Below, one piece after another: positions 1 through 8,334 of a DNA stretch of 16,312 bases (the stretch's first letter is position 1; each line of letters opens with the position of its first letter). The stretch is taken from contig CAYMRB010000219.1 of assembly GCA_964392615.1 (NCBI GenBank), positions 1 to 16,312 on the forward strand, given 5' to 3'. The notes under the pieces were generated by a model. That model saw only the letters and a program-made list of their open reading frames with translations. It was not told the origin of the DNA and made no database searches. The stretch comes from CAYMRB01 sp964392615 (GTDB lineage Bacteria > Planctomycetota > UBA8108). A program made the translations under genes and the position numbers.

Positions 1-1
1 G

Positions 2-1852
2 GAGATCGCCGAGCCGTTCGCCTCGAGCGACACGTCCGACGCGCCGGCCGATGTCGCGCGGGACGTCGAGAAGGCTCTGAAAGCGGCTTCGGGCCGTCTG
101 AGTGCCGAGAGCCGTGAAACGACCGCGATCGTTCGCAAGCGGATGGAAGCGGCACGTCGCTACACGGAAGCGCTCGCGAAGGAGCTCCCGGATGCTCCGA
201 GAGCCAAGAAGAAGGATACCTGGCAGCGCATCCTCGCGCGGGTGGATGCGGAACGAGCCGATGCTCGCGTCAAGCTGACGGGCGCGCAGAAACAGGTCGC
301 TGAGCGGAAGAACGCCTTGAAGGCCGCCAGCACGAAGAACGACGAGCTCGCAAAACGCGTCGACAGTACGGCGGCGGAACTGAAGAAGGCGCTCGCGGAG
401 CAGGCGAAGAAGACGACGCGTGCGCAACACCTGTCCAGCGCAGTTGCAGCGGCGAAGAAGGTTCGAACGAAGGTGGCTTCGACGCTGAAGAAGCGTCGGG
501 CGCACGCCTCTCGACGCGAAGTCTGGGACGAGTTCAGCGCGTGCATCAAGAAGCAGCGCGATGCCGCGAAGCACACGGCGGAGAAGCAAGCTGCCACGAA
601 CGCGCTCGCGGGCTTCGGGCTGCTGCCTCCGCCCGCGGAGATTCCGCTCTTCGACGACTCTCAGTTCGTGCACTACGACCGGCCGACGGCGAAGGATGTG
701 CTCGACCGTCTGATCGATGCGCTACAGCTCGAGTACCTGCAGGCGACCCGCGTCGGCGGTCGCGAGAGCGCCCAGGCAAAACGCATCGCCGAGTCGCTCG
801 AGGCCGCGTACGAACACCGATCCGGCTTCGTCTACATCCGGCCGGCGATGTCCTATCTGCGTACGAGCTTCCCCACGACAACGCTGCAGCGCGCCGCGCC
901 GCTGGGCTGGGAGAACATGCTCTTTCAGCACGGCCGGCGTCAGATTCCGCTCGCCGAACGCTGGTTCGAGCCGGGCAACAAGGACCTGCCGACGATCCAG
1001 GAGATCGACAAGCAGTTCTGGCAGAACATCAATCGAGTTCGCGTCGCGGGGGCCGGGGATACGAACTACGTCGTCGCGAAGGACGACATAGGCAACTGGT
1101 ACGTCAAGAATTACTCGTCCGACCCGAAGGACATCATCGAATCCGCCCGTAGCCTGGCGCTCTTCGCGATGGGGCCGCAGCTCGACGCGGACCTTCTCGG
1201 AAGGACGCTGTCCCGGTCGAAGGAAGGCGCCAAGGACAGCGCGGCTGACGCGATCGATGATACGGGTGCGAAGACCGAGACACGACGAGAGGATGGCGCA
1301 GCGAAGAGCTCGATTCGCGGCCAGCAGCTCGTGTCAGCCAAGAAGGTCTATCGCACGCGCACGGTCGAGGACGAGAAGCTGCTCGTCGACACGATCAAGG
1401 CGCTCCGCGACGAGATCGAGAGCGCGTGGAAGCGTGAGGCCGCGATCGAGGCGAAGCTCGACGGCGAGGCTCTTGAGAGCGCGCTCGACGAGGAAGTCGT
1501 GCGCCTGAGCGATTACGCGACGCCCGTCGCGGAGGACGAGACGAAGTCGCCGGACGAGCTGACGGCATTGCGGGCCGAGCGGGTTATCGGCGGGCTCCAC
1601 GCGTTGCGTCGCTTTCACAACGGCGTGCAGGCGCGGCTCGACGGTGCCGCGCGCGAGCCTCTCACGGCCGCGAGCGGTGAGAGCGACGAGAAGAAGAGCG
1701 AGCGAGCCGCCATTCGGGCTGCTCTCGGCCGTGCGCGCGTCCTCTTGACCGAGACCGTGAGGCACAATCTCGTCGCGGTGCTGGAGAAGCGGAAGGAGTC
1801 GGTCGGCCGCCTCGGGACAGCCCTCGAGATCATCTCCGAGCCCGCGAGTTGA
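2..1852 (+). CDS. Coiled-coil protein of unknown function, 5' end outside window
   Basis: The reading frame is open from base 2 with no stop, so the gene begins left of the window. The first internal ATG is at 143, but the 47 codons before it read as the same kind of Ala/Glu/Lys/Arg-rich helical protein, so 143 is probably not the true start. About 616 residues are visible. Counting from the ATG at 143, residues 20-150 are highly charged and heptad-like (coiled coil). Residues 155-345 look globular, with motifs such as FVYIRPAMSYLRTSFP and GDTNYVVAKDDIGNWYVKNY. An acidic/basic low-complexity linker follows around 360-395, then a second helical region to the end. There is no signal peptide or membrane segment in the visible part. 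I do not recognise the family. A structural or envelope-associated role is possible but not shown. The next gene follows after 84 bp on the same strand. Confidence 0.75.
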   Translation, partial: EIAEPFASSDTSDAPADVARDVEKALKAASGRLSAESRETTAIVRKRMEAARRYTEALAKELPDAPRAKKKDTWQRILARVDAERADARVKLTGAQKQVAERKNALKAASTKNDELAKRVDSTAAELKKALAEQAKKTTRAQHLSSAVAAAKKVRTKVASTLKKRRAHASRREVWDEFSACIKKQRDAAKHTAEKQAATNALAGFGLLPPPAEIPLFDDSQFVHYDRPTAKDVLDRLIDALQLEYLQATRVGGRESAQAKRIAESLEAAYEHRSGFVYIRPAMSYLRTSFPTTTLQRAAPLGWENMLFQHGRRQIPLAERWFEPGNKDLPTIQEIDKQFWQNINRVRVAGAGDTNYVVAKDDIGNWYVKNYSSDPKDIIESARSLALFAMGPQLDADLLGRTLSRSKEGAKDSAADAIDDTGAKTETRREDGAAKSSIRGQQLVSAKKVYRTRTVEDEKLLVDTIKALRDEIESAWKREAAIEAKLDGEALESALDEEVVRLSDYATPVAEDETKSPDELTALRAERVIGGLHALRRFHNGVQARLDGAAREPLTAASGESDEKKSERAAIRAALGRARVLLTETVRHNLVAVLEKRKESVGRLGTALEIISEPAS

Positions 1853-1936
1853 CGCGGATCGGACTCGGAATACCGGAATCTGCTTTTCGAGGCAGCGCTC
1901 GGACGCATAAAGTGTCGATTCTGACGTTGGACGACG

Positions 1937-2962
1937 ATGGATCGTCCCTGCGCTGTCCCCAACAGATACGGCCCCGACATGACGGACAAGGCTCCCTGGA
2001 TCACGCACCGCCCCGAATTGCGCGTCCTCGATTGCACGATTCGCGACGGCGGCCTCATCAACGCCCACAAGTTCTCGGATGAGTTCGTTCGTGCGGTCTA
2101 CGACACGTGCGTGGCCGCCGGGATAGACGCGATGGAGATCGGCTACAAGAACTCCGATCGCATCTTCCCGCGCGCGGAGTTCGGTCCCTGGCGATTCTGC
2201 GACGAGGAGGACCTCGAGCGTGTCGTCGGCGATCACGATGAGGAGCGCACCGGCCTCGTGCTCAGTGCCATGGCCGACGCGGGAAAGAGCGATTGGAAGG
2301 ACAAGATCGTTCCCCGCGAGCAGAGCGTTCTCGGCATGATTCGCGTCGCGTTCTACGCGCATCAGGTCGACGAGGCCGTCCAGATGATCGAGCACGCGCA
2401 CAACCAAGGCTACGAAACGTGCGCGAACCTCATGGCGGTCTCGAATATCACGGAGATCGAGATCGACGTCGTGCTCGACGCCATTCGGTCGACGCCGGCG
2501 AAGACGATGGTCATCGTCGACAGCTTCGGTCACTTGCACCGCGCGCATATCCACCTGCTCTACGAGCAGTACACCAAGGCGCTGGAGGGGACCGGCAAGG
2601 AGATCGGCATCCACGCGCACAACAACCTGCAGCTCGCGTTCGCGAACACGATCGAGTCGATCGACCTCGGCGCTAATCGCGCCGACGCGACGATGGGCGG
2701 CCTCGGCCGCGGCGCGGGGAATTGTCCCATGGAGCTCCTGCTGGGTCTGCTTCGCAACCCGAAGTTCGATCTGCGGCCGGTCATCCAGTTTCTGCAGGAC
2801 TACATCCATCCGCTGCGAGAGAGTCTCGAGTGGGGTGCGCTCGTGCCGTACAACATCACCGGTCACCTCAACCTCCACCCGCGGCATGCGATCGAGTTCC
2901 TCGCCAGCGAGGACCGGAACCACCTCGTCAAGTTCTACGACAAGGTCGTCGCCGAAGAATAG
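1937..2962 (+). CDS. DRE-TIM metallolyase (HMGL-like / 4-hydroxy-2-oxoacid aldolase-like)
   Basis: This is a 341-residue cytoplasmic enzyme of the HMG-CoA lyase-like TIM-barrel superfamily, which includes 4-hydroxy-2-oxovalerate aldolase, isopropylmalate synthase and homocitrate synthase. The first strand carries the signature LDCTIRDGG (R36, D37), and the metal-binding HxH is GIHAHNN (H226, H228), followed by GANRADATMGGLGRGAGN, the conserved C-terminal barrel loop. These residues predict divalent-metal-dependent cleavage or condensation of a 2-oxo acid. At about 340 residues, with no long C-terminal regulatory domain, it fits an aldolase better than isopropylmalate synthase. The exact substrate cannot be read from sequence. 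The start is uncertain: ATG 1937 has only a weak GGA 5 bp upstream, and ATG 1979 (MTDKAPW) has no clear ribosome site but removes 14 residues that look unconserved. The sulfatase gene begins 63 bp downstream, so co-transcription is possible. Confidence 0.85.
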   Translation: MDRPCAVPNRYGPDMTDKAPWITHRPELRVLDCTIRDGGLINAHKFSDEFVRAVYDTCVAAGIDAMEIGYKNSDRIFPRAEFGPWRFCDEEDLERVVGDHDEERTGLVLSAMADAGKSDWKDKIVPREQSVLGMIRVAFYAHQVDEAVQMIEHAHNQGYETCANLMAVSNITEIEIDVVLDAIRSTPAKTMVIVDSFGHLHRAHIHLLYEQYTKALEGTGKEIGIHAHNNLQLAFANTIESIDLGANRADATMGGLGRGAGNCPMELLLGLLRNPKFDLRPVIQFLQDYIHPLRESLEWGALVPYNITGHLNLHPRHAIEFLASEDRNHLVKFYDKVVAEE

Positions 2963-3025
2963 CAGCCGCTCGAGGTTTCGATCGCGGCGGACGGACTCTG
3001 ACTGGTACACGAAGGAGAGGGTGCG

Positions 3026-4762
3026 ATGAGGCGGGTACTTTCTGTCGCGATCTCAGCCACGGTTCTCGGGCTGTCCGTTGTCTCCGTGCCGGCGCTCGCC
3101 GCGCGCGGGCCGAACGTCGTGCTCGTCATCACCGATGACCAGGGCTACGGCGACGTCGCGGCGCACGGCAACGCGATGATTCGCACGCCGAATCTCGATC
3201 GGCTTCATGCGGAGAGCGTCCGCTTGACCGACTTCCATGTCGACCCGACCTGCTCGCCAACTCGGTCGGCGCTGATGTCGGGACGCTATTCGACTCGCAC
3301 CGGCGTGTGGCACACGATCATGGGCCGATCGCTGATGGACACGAACGAGGTGACCATCGGCGAGCTGTTCCGTGCAGGCGGGTACCGTACCGGCATGTAC
3401 GGCAAGTGGCACCTCGGCGAGAACTGGCCGCTGCGCCCGCAAGACCAGGGCTTCGACGAGGTCTTCTGCCACGGCGGGGGCGGTGTCGGCCAAGGGCCCG
3501 ACTACTGGGACAACGACTACTTCGACGACACGTACTTCCGAAACGGCGTCGCGGAGAAGGTCGAGGGCTACTGCACGGACGTGTGGTTCGACAGCGCGCT
3601 CGCGTTCATCGAGAAGCATCGTGAGCGGCCGTTCTTCGTCTACCTGTCGACCAACGCGCCGCACGGTCCGTACACCGTCGCCGAGAAGTACTCGCAGCCG
3701 TACGTCGACAAAGGCGTCGGTCAGCCGATGGCGAACTTCTATGGCATGATCACGAACATCGACGAGAACATGGGGCGGCTGACGGCGAAGCTCGACGAGC
3801 TCGGCCTGGCCGCGAACACCATCCTCGTGTTCATGACCGACAATGGCTCGGCGGCGGGCTGGCGCGGTGGCAAGAGGGCGAAGTGGAAGGGCTTCAACGC
3901 CGGCATGCGCGCCGGGAAGGGGTCGGAGTACGACGGTGGCCACCGCGTGCCGTTCTTCATCCGATGGCCGAAGGGCGGTCTCGGCGGGGGGCGTGATGTC
4001 AATCAGCTGACCGCCCACGTCGACGTCCTACCGACGCTCGCCGACCTCAGCGGCATTCGGCGCCCGGCCGGTCCGCCGCTCGACGGGACGAGCCTCGTGC
4101 CGATCCTGCGCGGTGATCGCAAGGCGCTGCGTGACCGCACGCTGCTCGTTCACTCGCAGCGCGTTCCGTATCCCCAGAAGTGGCGCAAGTGCGCGGTGAT
4201 GACCGAGCGGTGGCGCCTCGTCAACGGCAAGGAGCTGTTCGACATCGAGAAGGACCCCGGCCAGACGAACGACCTCGCGTCGGCCCATCCCGACGTCGTC
4301 AAGCGATTGCGCGGCGAGTACGAGAAGTGGTGGACGAGCCTGTCGACGGCCTTCGATGACTTCGTCCGCATCGGAATCGGATCGGACGCGGAGAAGCGCG
4401 CGCTGCTGCATCCGCACGACTGGCACGTCGAGAGTCAGAGGCTGTCGCCGTGGCACCAGAATCACGTGCGCAAGGGCCACATCGGCGTCGGCTTCCACGC
4501 GCTCCAAGTCGCGACGGCCGGCAGGTACGAGTTCGTGCTACGCCGCTGGCCCGAGCACGTTGACGGCAAGCTCGAGGCGAAGAAGGCGCGGCTGAAAGTC
4601 GGCGGCGTCGACGTGACGCAAGACGTGCCCGCGGACGCCACCAGCGTGACGTTCGAGTGCCGCTTGCCAGCCGGTCCGGCGCGTTGTCAGACCTGGATGA
4701 CCCTTGCGAACGGCAAGGTGCGCGGTGCGTACTTCGTGTACGTGAAGCGCTGCGATTCCTGA
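3026..4762 (+). CDS. Secreted type I sulfatase (arylsulfatase family)
   Basis: A 578-residue sulfatase that hydrolyses sulfate esters, probably on a sulfated polysaccharide, outside the cytoplasm. A Sec signal peptide (MRRVLSVAISATVLGLSV, with ALA cleavage near residue 25) precedes the alkaline-phosphatase-fold domain. The maturation motif CSPTRSALMSGRY puts the formylglycine cysteine at C76 (CxPxR form). Metal and active-site residues visible are D37/D38 in ITDDQG, K127/H129 in GKWHLG, H213 in NAPHGPY, D272/N273 in TDNG, and H306 in GHRVPF. After about residue 430 there is an additional C-terminal region of about 145 residues that looks like a beta-rich accessory domain. The start is supported by AGGAGAGG at 3013-3020. 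A second sulfatase follows after 31 bp, so the two are probably translated from one message. Substrate specificity (which sulfated sugar and position) cannot be assigned from the motifs. Confidence 0.95.
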   Translation: MRRVLSVAISATVLGLSVVSVPALAARGPNVVLVITDDQGYGDVAAHGNAMIRTPNLDRLHAESVRLTDFHVDPTCSPTRSALMSGRYSTRTGVWHTIMGRSLMDTNEVTIGELFRAGGYRTGMYGKWHLGENWPLRPQDQGFDEVFCHGGGGVGQGPDYWDNDYFDDTYFRNGVAEKVEGYCTDVWFDSALAFIEKHRERPFFVYLSTNAPHGPYTVAEKYSQPYVDKGVGQPMANFYGMITNIDENMGRLTAKLDELGLAANTILVFMTDNGSAAGWRGGKRAKWKGFNAGMRAGKGSEYDGGHRVPFFIRWPKGGLGGGRDVNQLTAHVDVLPTLADLSGIRRPAGPPLDGTSLVPILRGDRKALRDRTLLVHSQRVPYPQKWRKCAVMTERWRLVNGKELFDIEKDPGQTNDLASAHPDVVKRLRGEYEKWWTSLSTAFDDFVRIGIGSDAEKRALLHPHDWHVESQRLSPWHQNHVRKGHIGVGFHALQVATAGRYEFVLRRWPEHVDGKLEAKKARLKVGGVDVTQDVPADATSVTFECRLPAGPARCQTWMTLANGKVRGAYFVYVKRCDS

Positions 4763-4780
4763 CCGGCGAACTCCAGCCAT

Positions 4781-4787
4781 GAGGGGG
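4781..4787 (+). promoter_or_regulatory. Ribosome binding site deciding the second sulfatase start
   Basis: GAGGGGG sits 6 bp before ATG 4794 and inside the alternative longer reading from ATG 4779. This, with a signal peptide that begins cleanly at 4794, favours the shorter protein. Confidence 0.6.
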
Positions 4788-4793
4788 AACGCG

Positions 4794-6371
4794 ATGCGGT
4801 CTCCGCTGCAATCCAGCTTCGCGACCTGCGTCTGGGCGTGTGTCTTCGCCGTCGTCACGACGACAGTCGTGGCCGCTGAGAAGCCCAATATCGTCATCAT
4901 CATGGTCGACGACATGGGGTTCAGCGATCTTGGCTGCTACGGCGCGGAGATCGAGACGCCGCATCTCGACCGATTGGCGCAGAACGGTCTGCGCTTCACG
5001 CAGTTCTACAACACCGGACGCTGCTGCCCGACCCGTGCCGCGCTGCTCACCGGGCTGTATCAGCACCAGGCCGGCATCGGCCACATGACGCAGAATCGGG
5101 GGCGCCCTTCGTATCAGGGCTATCTCAACGACCGCTGCGTGACGATCGCGGAAGCTCTGAATCCGGCGGGCTACTTCACAGCGATCAGCGGCAAGTGGCA
5201 TGTCGGATCGAAGCCCGAGCACTGGCCGCGCCAGCGCGGGTTCGATCGCTTCTACGGCATTCCGGAGGGCGGGGGACATCACTATCGCACGCTGCCCGGT
5301 CGGCACCTCGTGGTCGACGACACCGCGATCGACATCCCCGATGGCTGGTACACGACGACCGCGTTCACCGACTACGCCGTTCGGTTCATCGACGAAGGCG
5401 TCAAGGCGAAGAAGCCGGTATTCCTCTATCTCGCCTATACCGCGCCGCACTGGCCGCTGCAGGCGCCGGCCGCGGTCACAGCGAAGTTCCTCGATCGATA
5501 TGGCGACGGTTGGCAGCCTCATCGCGAGAAGCGCTTCGAGCGTCAGGTGCGGATGGGCCTGTTCCCTGCCGGTACGAAGCTCGCGCCGCTCGACCCGAAG
5601 ACGCCCGATTGGACGTCGGTCAAGAACAAGGCGGAGATGAATCTCCGCATGGCGCTCCACGCCGCGATGGTGCACCTGATCGACGCGGGCGTCGGGCGCG
5701 TCGTCGCGAAGCTGCGCGAGCTCGGCGAGCTCGACAACACGCTGATTCTGTTCCTGACCGACAACGGCGCGAGCGCCGAGGGCGGGCCGACCGGTTTCGT
5801 GAACGCGAGCCGTGGCGATCCGAAGGCGAAGACCGGCACGCCCGCGTCGTACGTCAGCTTCGGCGTCGCCGGCGCGAACATGTGCGATACGCCGTTTCGC
5901 AAGTACAAGTCGTACGTGCACGAGGGCGGCATCGCGACGCCGCTCGTCGCGCATTGGCCGCGCGGGATTCCGACGCGGCTGAACGGGTCGTGGACGCAGG
6001 AAGTCGGACACGTGATCGATCTGCTGCCGACCTGTCTCGACCTCGCCGGCGCTTCGTATCCGACGAGCCGCGGTGACAACGACGTGACGCCCGTCGCGGG
6101 GAAGAGCCTCGCGCCCGCGTTGCGGGGCGAGTCGCTCGGCGAGCGCGAGATCTACTTCGAGCATCAGGGCAACGCCGCCATCCGGGTCGGCAACTGGAAG
6201 CTCGTCCGCGCGCATCGCAAGCCGTGGGAGCTCTACGATCTCGCAGCTGATCGCACGGAGCTCGACGACCTGTCGCGACGGCAGCCGAAGAAGGTCGTGG
6301 CGCTCGAGGCGAAGTGGCGGACGTGGGCCGAACGCGTCGGCGCCGAGTGGCCGGTGCGGCGGAAGAAGTAG
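4794..6371 (+). CDS. Secreted type I sulfatase, second of a tandem pair
   Basis: A 525-residue sulfatase, only distantly similar to its upstream neighbour apart from the catalytic motifs. I chose ATG 4794 over the in-frame ATG 4779 because GAGGGGG at 4781-4787 lies 6 bp upstream of 4794. The shorter form starts directly with a Sec signal peptide (MRSPLQSSFATCVWACVFAV, cleavage near VVAAE). The formylglycine motif is CCPTRAALLTGLY with the modified cysteine at C77 and a second cysteine in the x position. Other active-site residues are D39/D40 in MVDDMG, K134/H136 in GKWHVG, H219 in APHWPL, and D323/N324 in TDNG. The C-terminal subdomain contains the usual WKLVRAHRKPWELYDL strand pair. It belongs to the AtsA-like arylsulfatases common in planctomycetes. 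Two different sulfatases in tandem suggest sequential desulfation of one glycan. The encoded end is a short basic tail (VRRKK). Confidence 0.95.
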   Translation: MRSPLQSSFATCVWACVFAVVTTTVVAAEKPNIVIIMVDDMGFSDLGCYGAEIETPHLDRLAQNGLRFTQFYNTGRCCPTRAALLTGLYQHQAGIGHMTQNRGRPSYQGYLNDRCVTIAEALNPAGYFTAISGKWHVGSKPEHWPRQRGFDRFYGIPEGGGHHYRTLPGRHLVVDDTAIDIPDGWYTTTAFTDYAVRFIDEGVKAKKPVFLYLAYTAPHWPLQAPAAVTAKFLDRYGDGWQPHREKRFERQVRMGLFPAGTKLAPLDPKTPDWTSVKNKAEMNLRMALHAAMVHLIDAGVGRVVAKLRELGELDNTLILFLTDNGASAEGGPTGFVNASRGDPKAKTGTPASYVSFGVAGANMCDTPFRKYKSYVHEGGIATPLVAHWPRGIPTRLNGSWTQEVGHVIDLLPTCLDLAGASYPTSRGDNDVTPVAGKSLAPALRGESLGEREIYFEHQGNAAIRVGNWKLVRAHRKPWELYDLAADRTELDDLSRRQPKKVVALEAKWRTWAERVGAEWPVRRKK

Positions 6372-6387
6372 GGCATAGGCTGAGCAC

Positions 6388-6702
6388 GTGATCTGGGACA
6401 ACCTCCGCGTCGGAGTGCCCGAGGAGCCGGAGCTTCTTCGCGGCGACTCCAACAACGATGGCGCCGTCGACATCTCCGACGGCATCCGGATCTTCAATCG
6501 TCTCTTCCTCGGCGACGTGCCGTTCGCTTGCGAAGACGCCGCGGACGCGAACGACTCGGGCGTGATCGATCTCTCCGACGCGATCGCGGTATTCGGCTTC
6601 CTGTTCCAGGGCTTGCCGCCGCCGCCGCCTCCGGGCCCGGCCGAGTGCGGTGTCGATCCGACGGACGACGCGCTGGAATGCGCGGAGTCGGTATGCTCCT
6701 GA
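6388..6702 (+). CDS. Orphan dockerin-type (EF-hand-like) tail, probable gene remnant
   Basis: A short reading frame (GTG start, 104 residues) that is essentially one dockerin type I-like module. The first calcium loop is GDSNNDGAVDISD (D20, N22, D24, D31) and the second is DANDSGVIDLSD (D53, N55, S57, D64). Each is followed by a helix (GIRIFNRLFLG and AIAVFGFLFQG), then six prolines and a tail with C87, C98 and C103. Such tails normally close large secreted proteins. The first residues, IWDNLRVGV, resemble the last strand of a jelly-roll or LamG-like domain. There is no signal peptide, and an in-frame TAG lies 12 bp upstream of the GTG. It begins only 16 bp after the sulfatase stop and has no ribosome site I can see. 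I judge it more likely a decayed 3' end of a longer secreted-protein gene than a functional stand-alone gene, though translational coupling to the sulfatase cannot be excluded. Confidence 0.6.
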   Translation: MIWDNLRVGVPEEPELLRGDSNNDGAVDISDGIRIFNRLFLGDVPFACEDAADANDSGVIDLSDAIAVFGFLFQGLPPPPPPGPAECGVDPTDDALECAESVCS

Positions 6703-6717
6703 TCCTCTGATCAGGCG

Positions 6718-8077
6718 TCAATTCGACGCGGTGGAGCCGACGGCCTCGTACGTCAGCTTCCGGTAGTCGTCCCACATCGTGACGCCCTCCCACGGGTAGA
6801 GCTGCGCCATCACGACGCCGATGAGCTCCTGCTGCGGGTCGACCCAGAAGTACGTGTAGTAGAAGCCGCCCCACGAGAACGTGCCGACCGATCCGAGCCC
6901 CTTGTCTTCGAACTCCTTCGTGACGACTCCGACGCCGAGTCCGAAGCCGTCGCCGTGGTTCTCGAAGAGCCCGTCGTATTCAGCGCAGTGGTTCCGCGTC
7001 ATGTTCGCGATGGNNNNNNNNNNNNAGTCGCACGCCATCGACCTGGCCGTCGCCGAGGAGCATGGCGAGGAAGCGCGCGTAGTCCTCGACGGTCGACACG
7101 AGGCCGGCGCCGCCGGAATAGAACGCATTGCCCTCGGCATACGGATAGCTCTTCGAATGCACAGCGCTGCCGGTCTGCACGGTGCCGCCGGGCAGCTCGG
7201 TGATCGTGCCGTCTTCCGCCTGCGTGTAGACCTCGGCGAGCCGGGGCAGCTTCGACGCGGGCAGCCGAAAGTGCGTATCGCGCATGCCGAGCGGCTTGAA
7301 GATACGCTCGCTGAAGAACTCGTCGAGCGTTCGGCCCGAGGCGACCTCGATCACTCGTCCGAGGACATCGGTCGCGAGGCTGTATTGCCACTTCGCGCCG
7401 GGCTGGAAGGCGAGCGGCAGTCGCGCCAGCTTGCGGGCATTGTCGCCGATCGTTCCTGGCGTCTCGGTCAGTCCGTCCGATACGCCCGCGTCGGCGTAGA
7501 GCGGCGTCAGGTACGGGTCGCCGAGGAATCCGTAGCTCAGCCCGGACGTGTGCGTCAGCAGGTGAGTGATCGTGATCGGCTGCGCGGCAACGACCAGCTC
7601 GTACGGGTCACTCTCCGCGCCGTCGTCCTTGTCGCCATCGGCATCGACCGTCTTCTTCACGACGACCTTGACGCCGTCGAACTCCGGGATGAAACGGCTC
7701 ACGGGGTCGTGGAGCGAGATCTTGCCGTCCTCGACGAGCATCAGCACTCCGACGCTCGTGATCGGTTTCGTCATCGAGCAGATGCGGAAGATCGTGTCCG
7801 TGCGCATCGGCGTCCCGTCCTCGATGTCCTGCAGGCCGACCGCCTCGATCCACGCGGTCTTGCCGCCGCGCGAGATGAGACCGACGGCTCCGGCGATCTT
7901 CTTCTCATCGACGAGCTCCTGCAGTCGTGCACGCACTGCATCGAGACCAGCGGGCTGCAAGCCGACCGCGGTCGGATCGACGACGCTGCGCACTCGGCAG
8001 GAAAGCGACCCGATCGCGAGCGAGAAGAGGGCGGCCGAGAGAAGGATGGTCGTCGGGGAAGTTCTGCGGTGGCGCAT
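6718..8077 (-). CDS. Serine hydrolase of the beta-lactamase / EstB-like family, interrupted by assembly gap
   Basis: This is a penicillin-binding-protein-like fold enzyme (class C beta-lactamase / EstB-type esterase group). The nucleophile motif is SMTK (S101, K104), the second motif tyrosine is Y232 in WQYSLATDVLGR, and the family marker LLTHTSGL is at 173-180. The C-terminal SWGGFYYTYFWVDP corresponds to the third active-site motif region. ATG 8077 is preferred over ATG 8149 because GAGGTG lies 4 bp upstream. The protein then starts with a hydrophobic export signal (RHRRTSPTTILLSAALFSLA) ending at C27, which could be a lipoprotein cysteine, although the -3 residue (S) is atypical. The 12-N run cuts the gene near codon 351, and the two halves lie in different frames as assembled (see findings). 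Residues 145-158 form an acidic insert. Likely hydrolyses esters or amide-like bonds in the envelope; substrate unknown. Confidence 0.85.
7014..7025. other. Assembly gap (12 N)
   Basis: Twelve undetermined bases lie inside the serine hydrolase gene. They join two reading frames that are out of phase, so the stated length cannot be correct for an intact gene. See the finding on its likely true size. Confidence 0.98.
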
Positions 8078-8081
8078 GGGG

Positions 8082-8087
8082 CACCTC
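8082..8087 (-). promoter_or_regulatory. Ribosome binding site deciding the serine hydrolase start
   Basis: On the minus strand GAGGTG is followed by CCCC and then ATG 8077. No comparable site precedes the longer start at 8149, and the 8077 start exposes the export signal at the N-terminus. Confidence 0.6.
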
Positions 8088-8334
8088 GTCGGAAGTAGGA
8101 GTCGGACGTCGAGCGGCAAGGAATCGCCCGCCGGCAGTGTCACGAGCACGGCGTCGCATGACGGCCATGGTCAGAACGCCGCCATGTTCGTTGCGACGGC
8201 CGGCGTTTGCAATCCCCCTCATCGCGTCGTCGCTCGACTCGTCCCGAATCCGCTTGTCCTCTCGAATGCCGTCGACGCAGAATGACCGGCAATCGTGGAG
8301 TATTCGCGCGGTTACGAACGAGATCGAAGACGGC

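Noticed and set aside
1853..1936. Terminator or promoter between the coiled-coil gene and the aldolase
   Set aside because: A short T-run (CTGCTTTT) is present, but I found no stable hairpin before it and no convincing promoter boxes.
1334..3010. 558-codon minus-strand open frame opposite the aldolase
   Set aside because: It is antisense to a clear DRE-TIM enzyme, and the translation is Arg/Val/Asp-rich with no motif.
4299..6497. 732-codon minus-strand open frame opposite the sulfatases
   Set aside because: Shadow of two convincing sulfatase genes; no domain or signal seen.
6718..8077. Serine hydrolase as a true frameshifted pseudogene
   Set aside because: The phase change coincides exactly with the N gap, and both halves retain intact motifs, so an incorrect gap length is the simpler explanation.
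8150..8200. GTCGCA / TGCGAC inverted pair as an operator
   Set aside because: Six-bp arms 34 bp apart are expected by chance in this composition. Kept only as a note in the intergenic entry.
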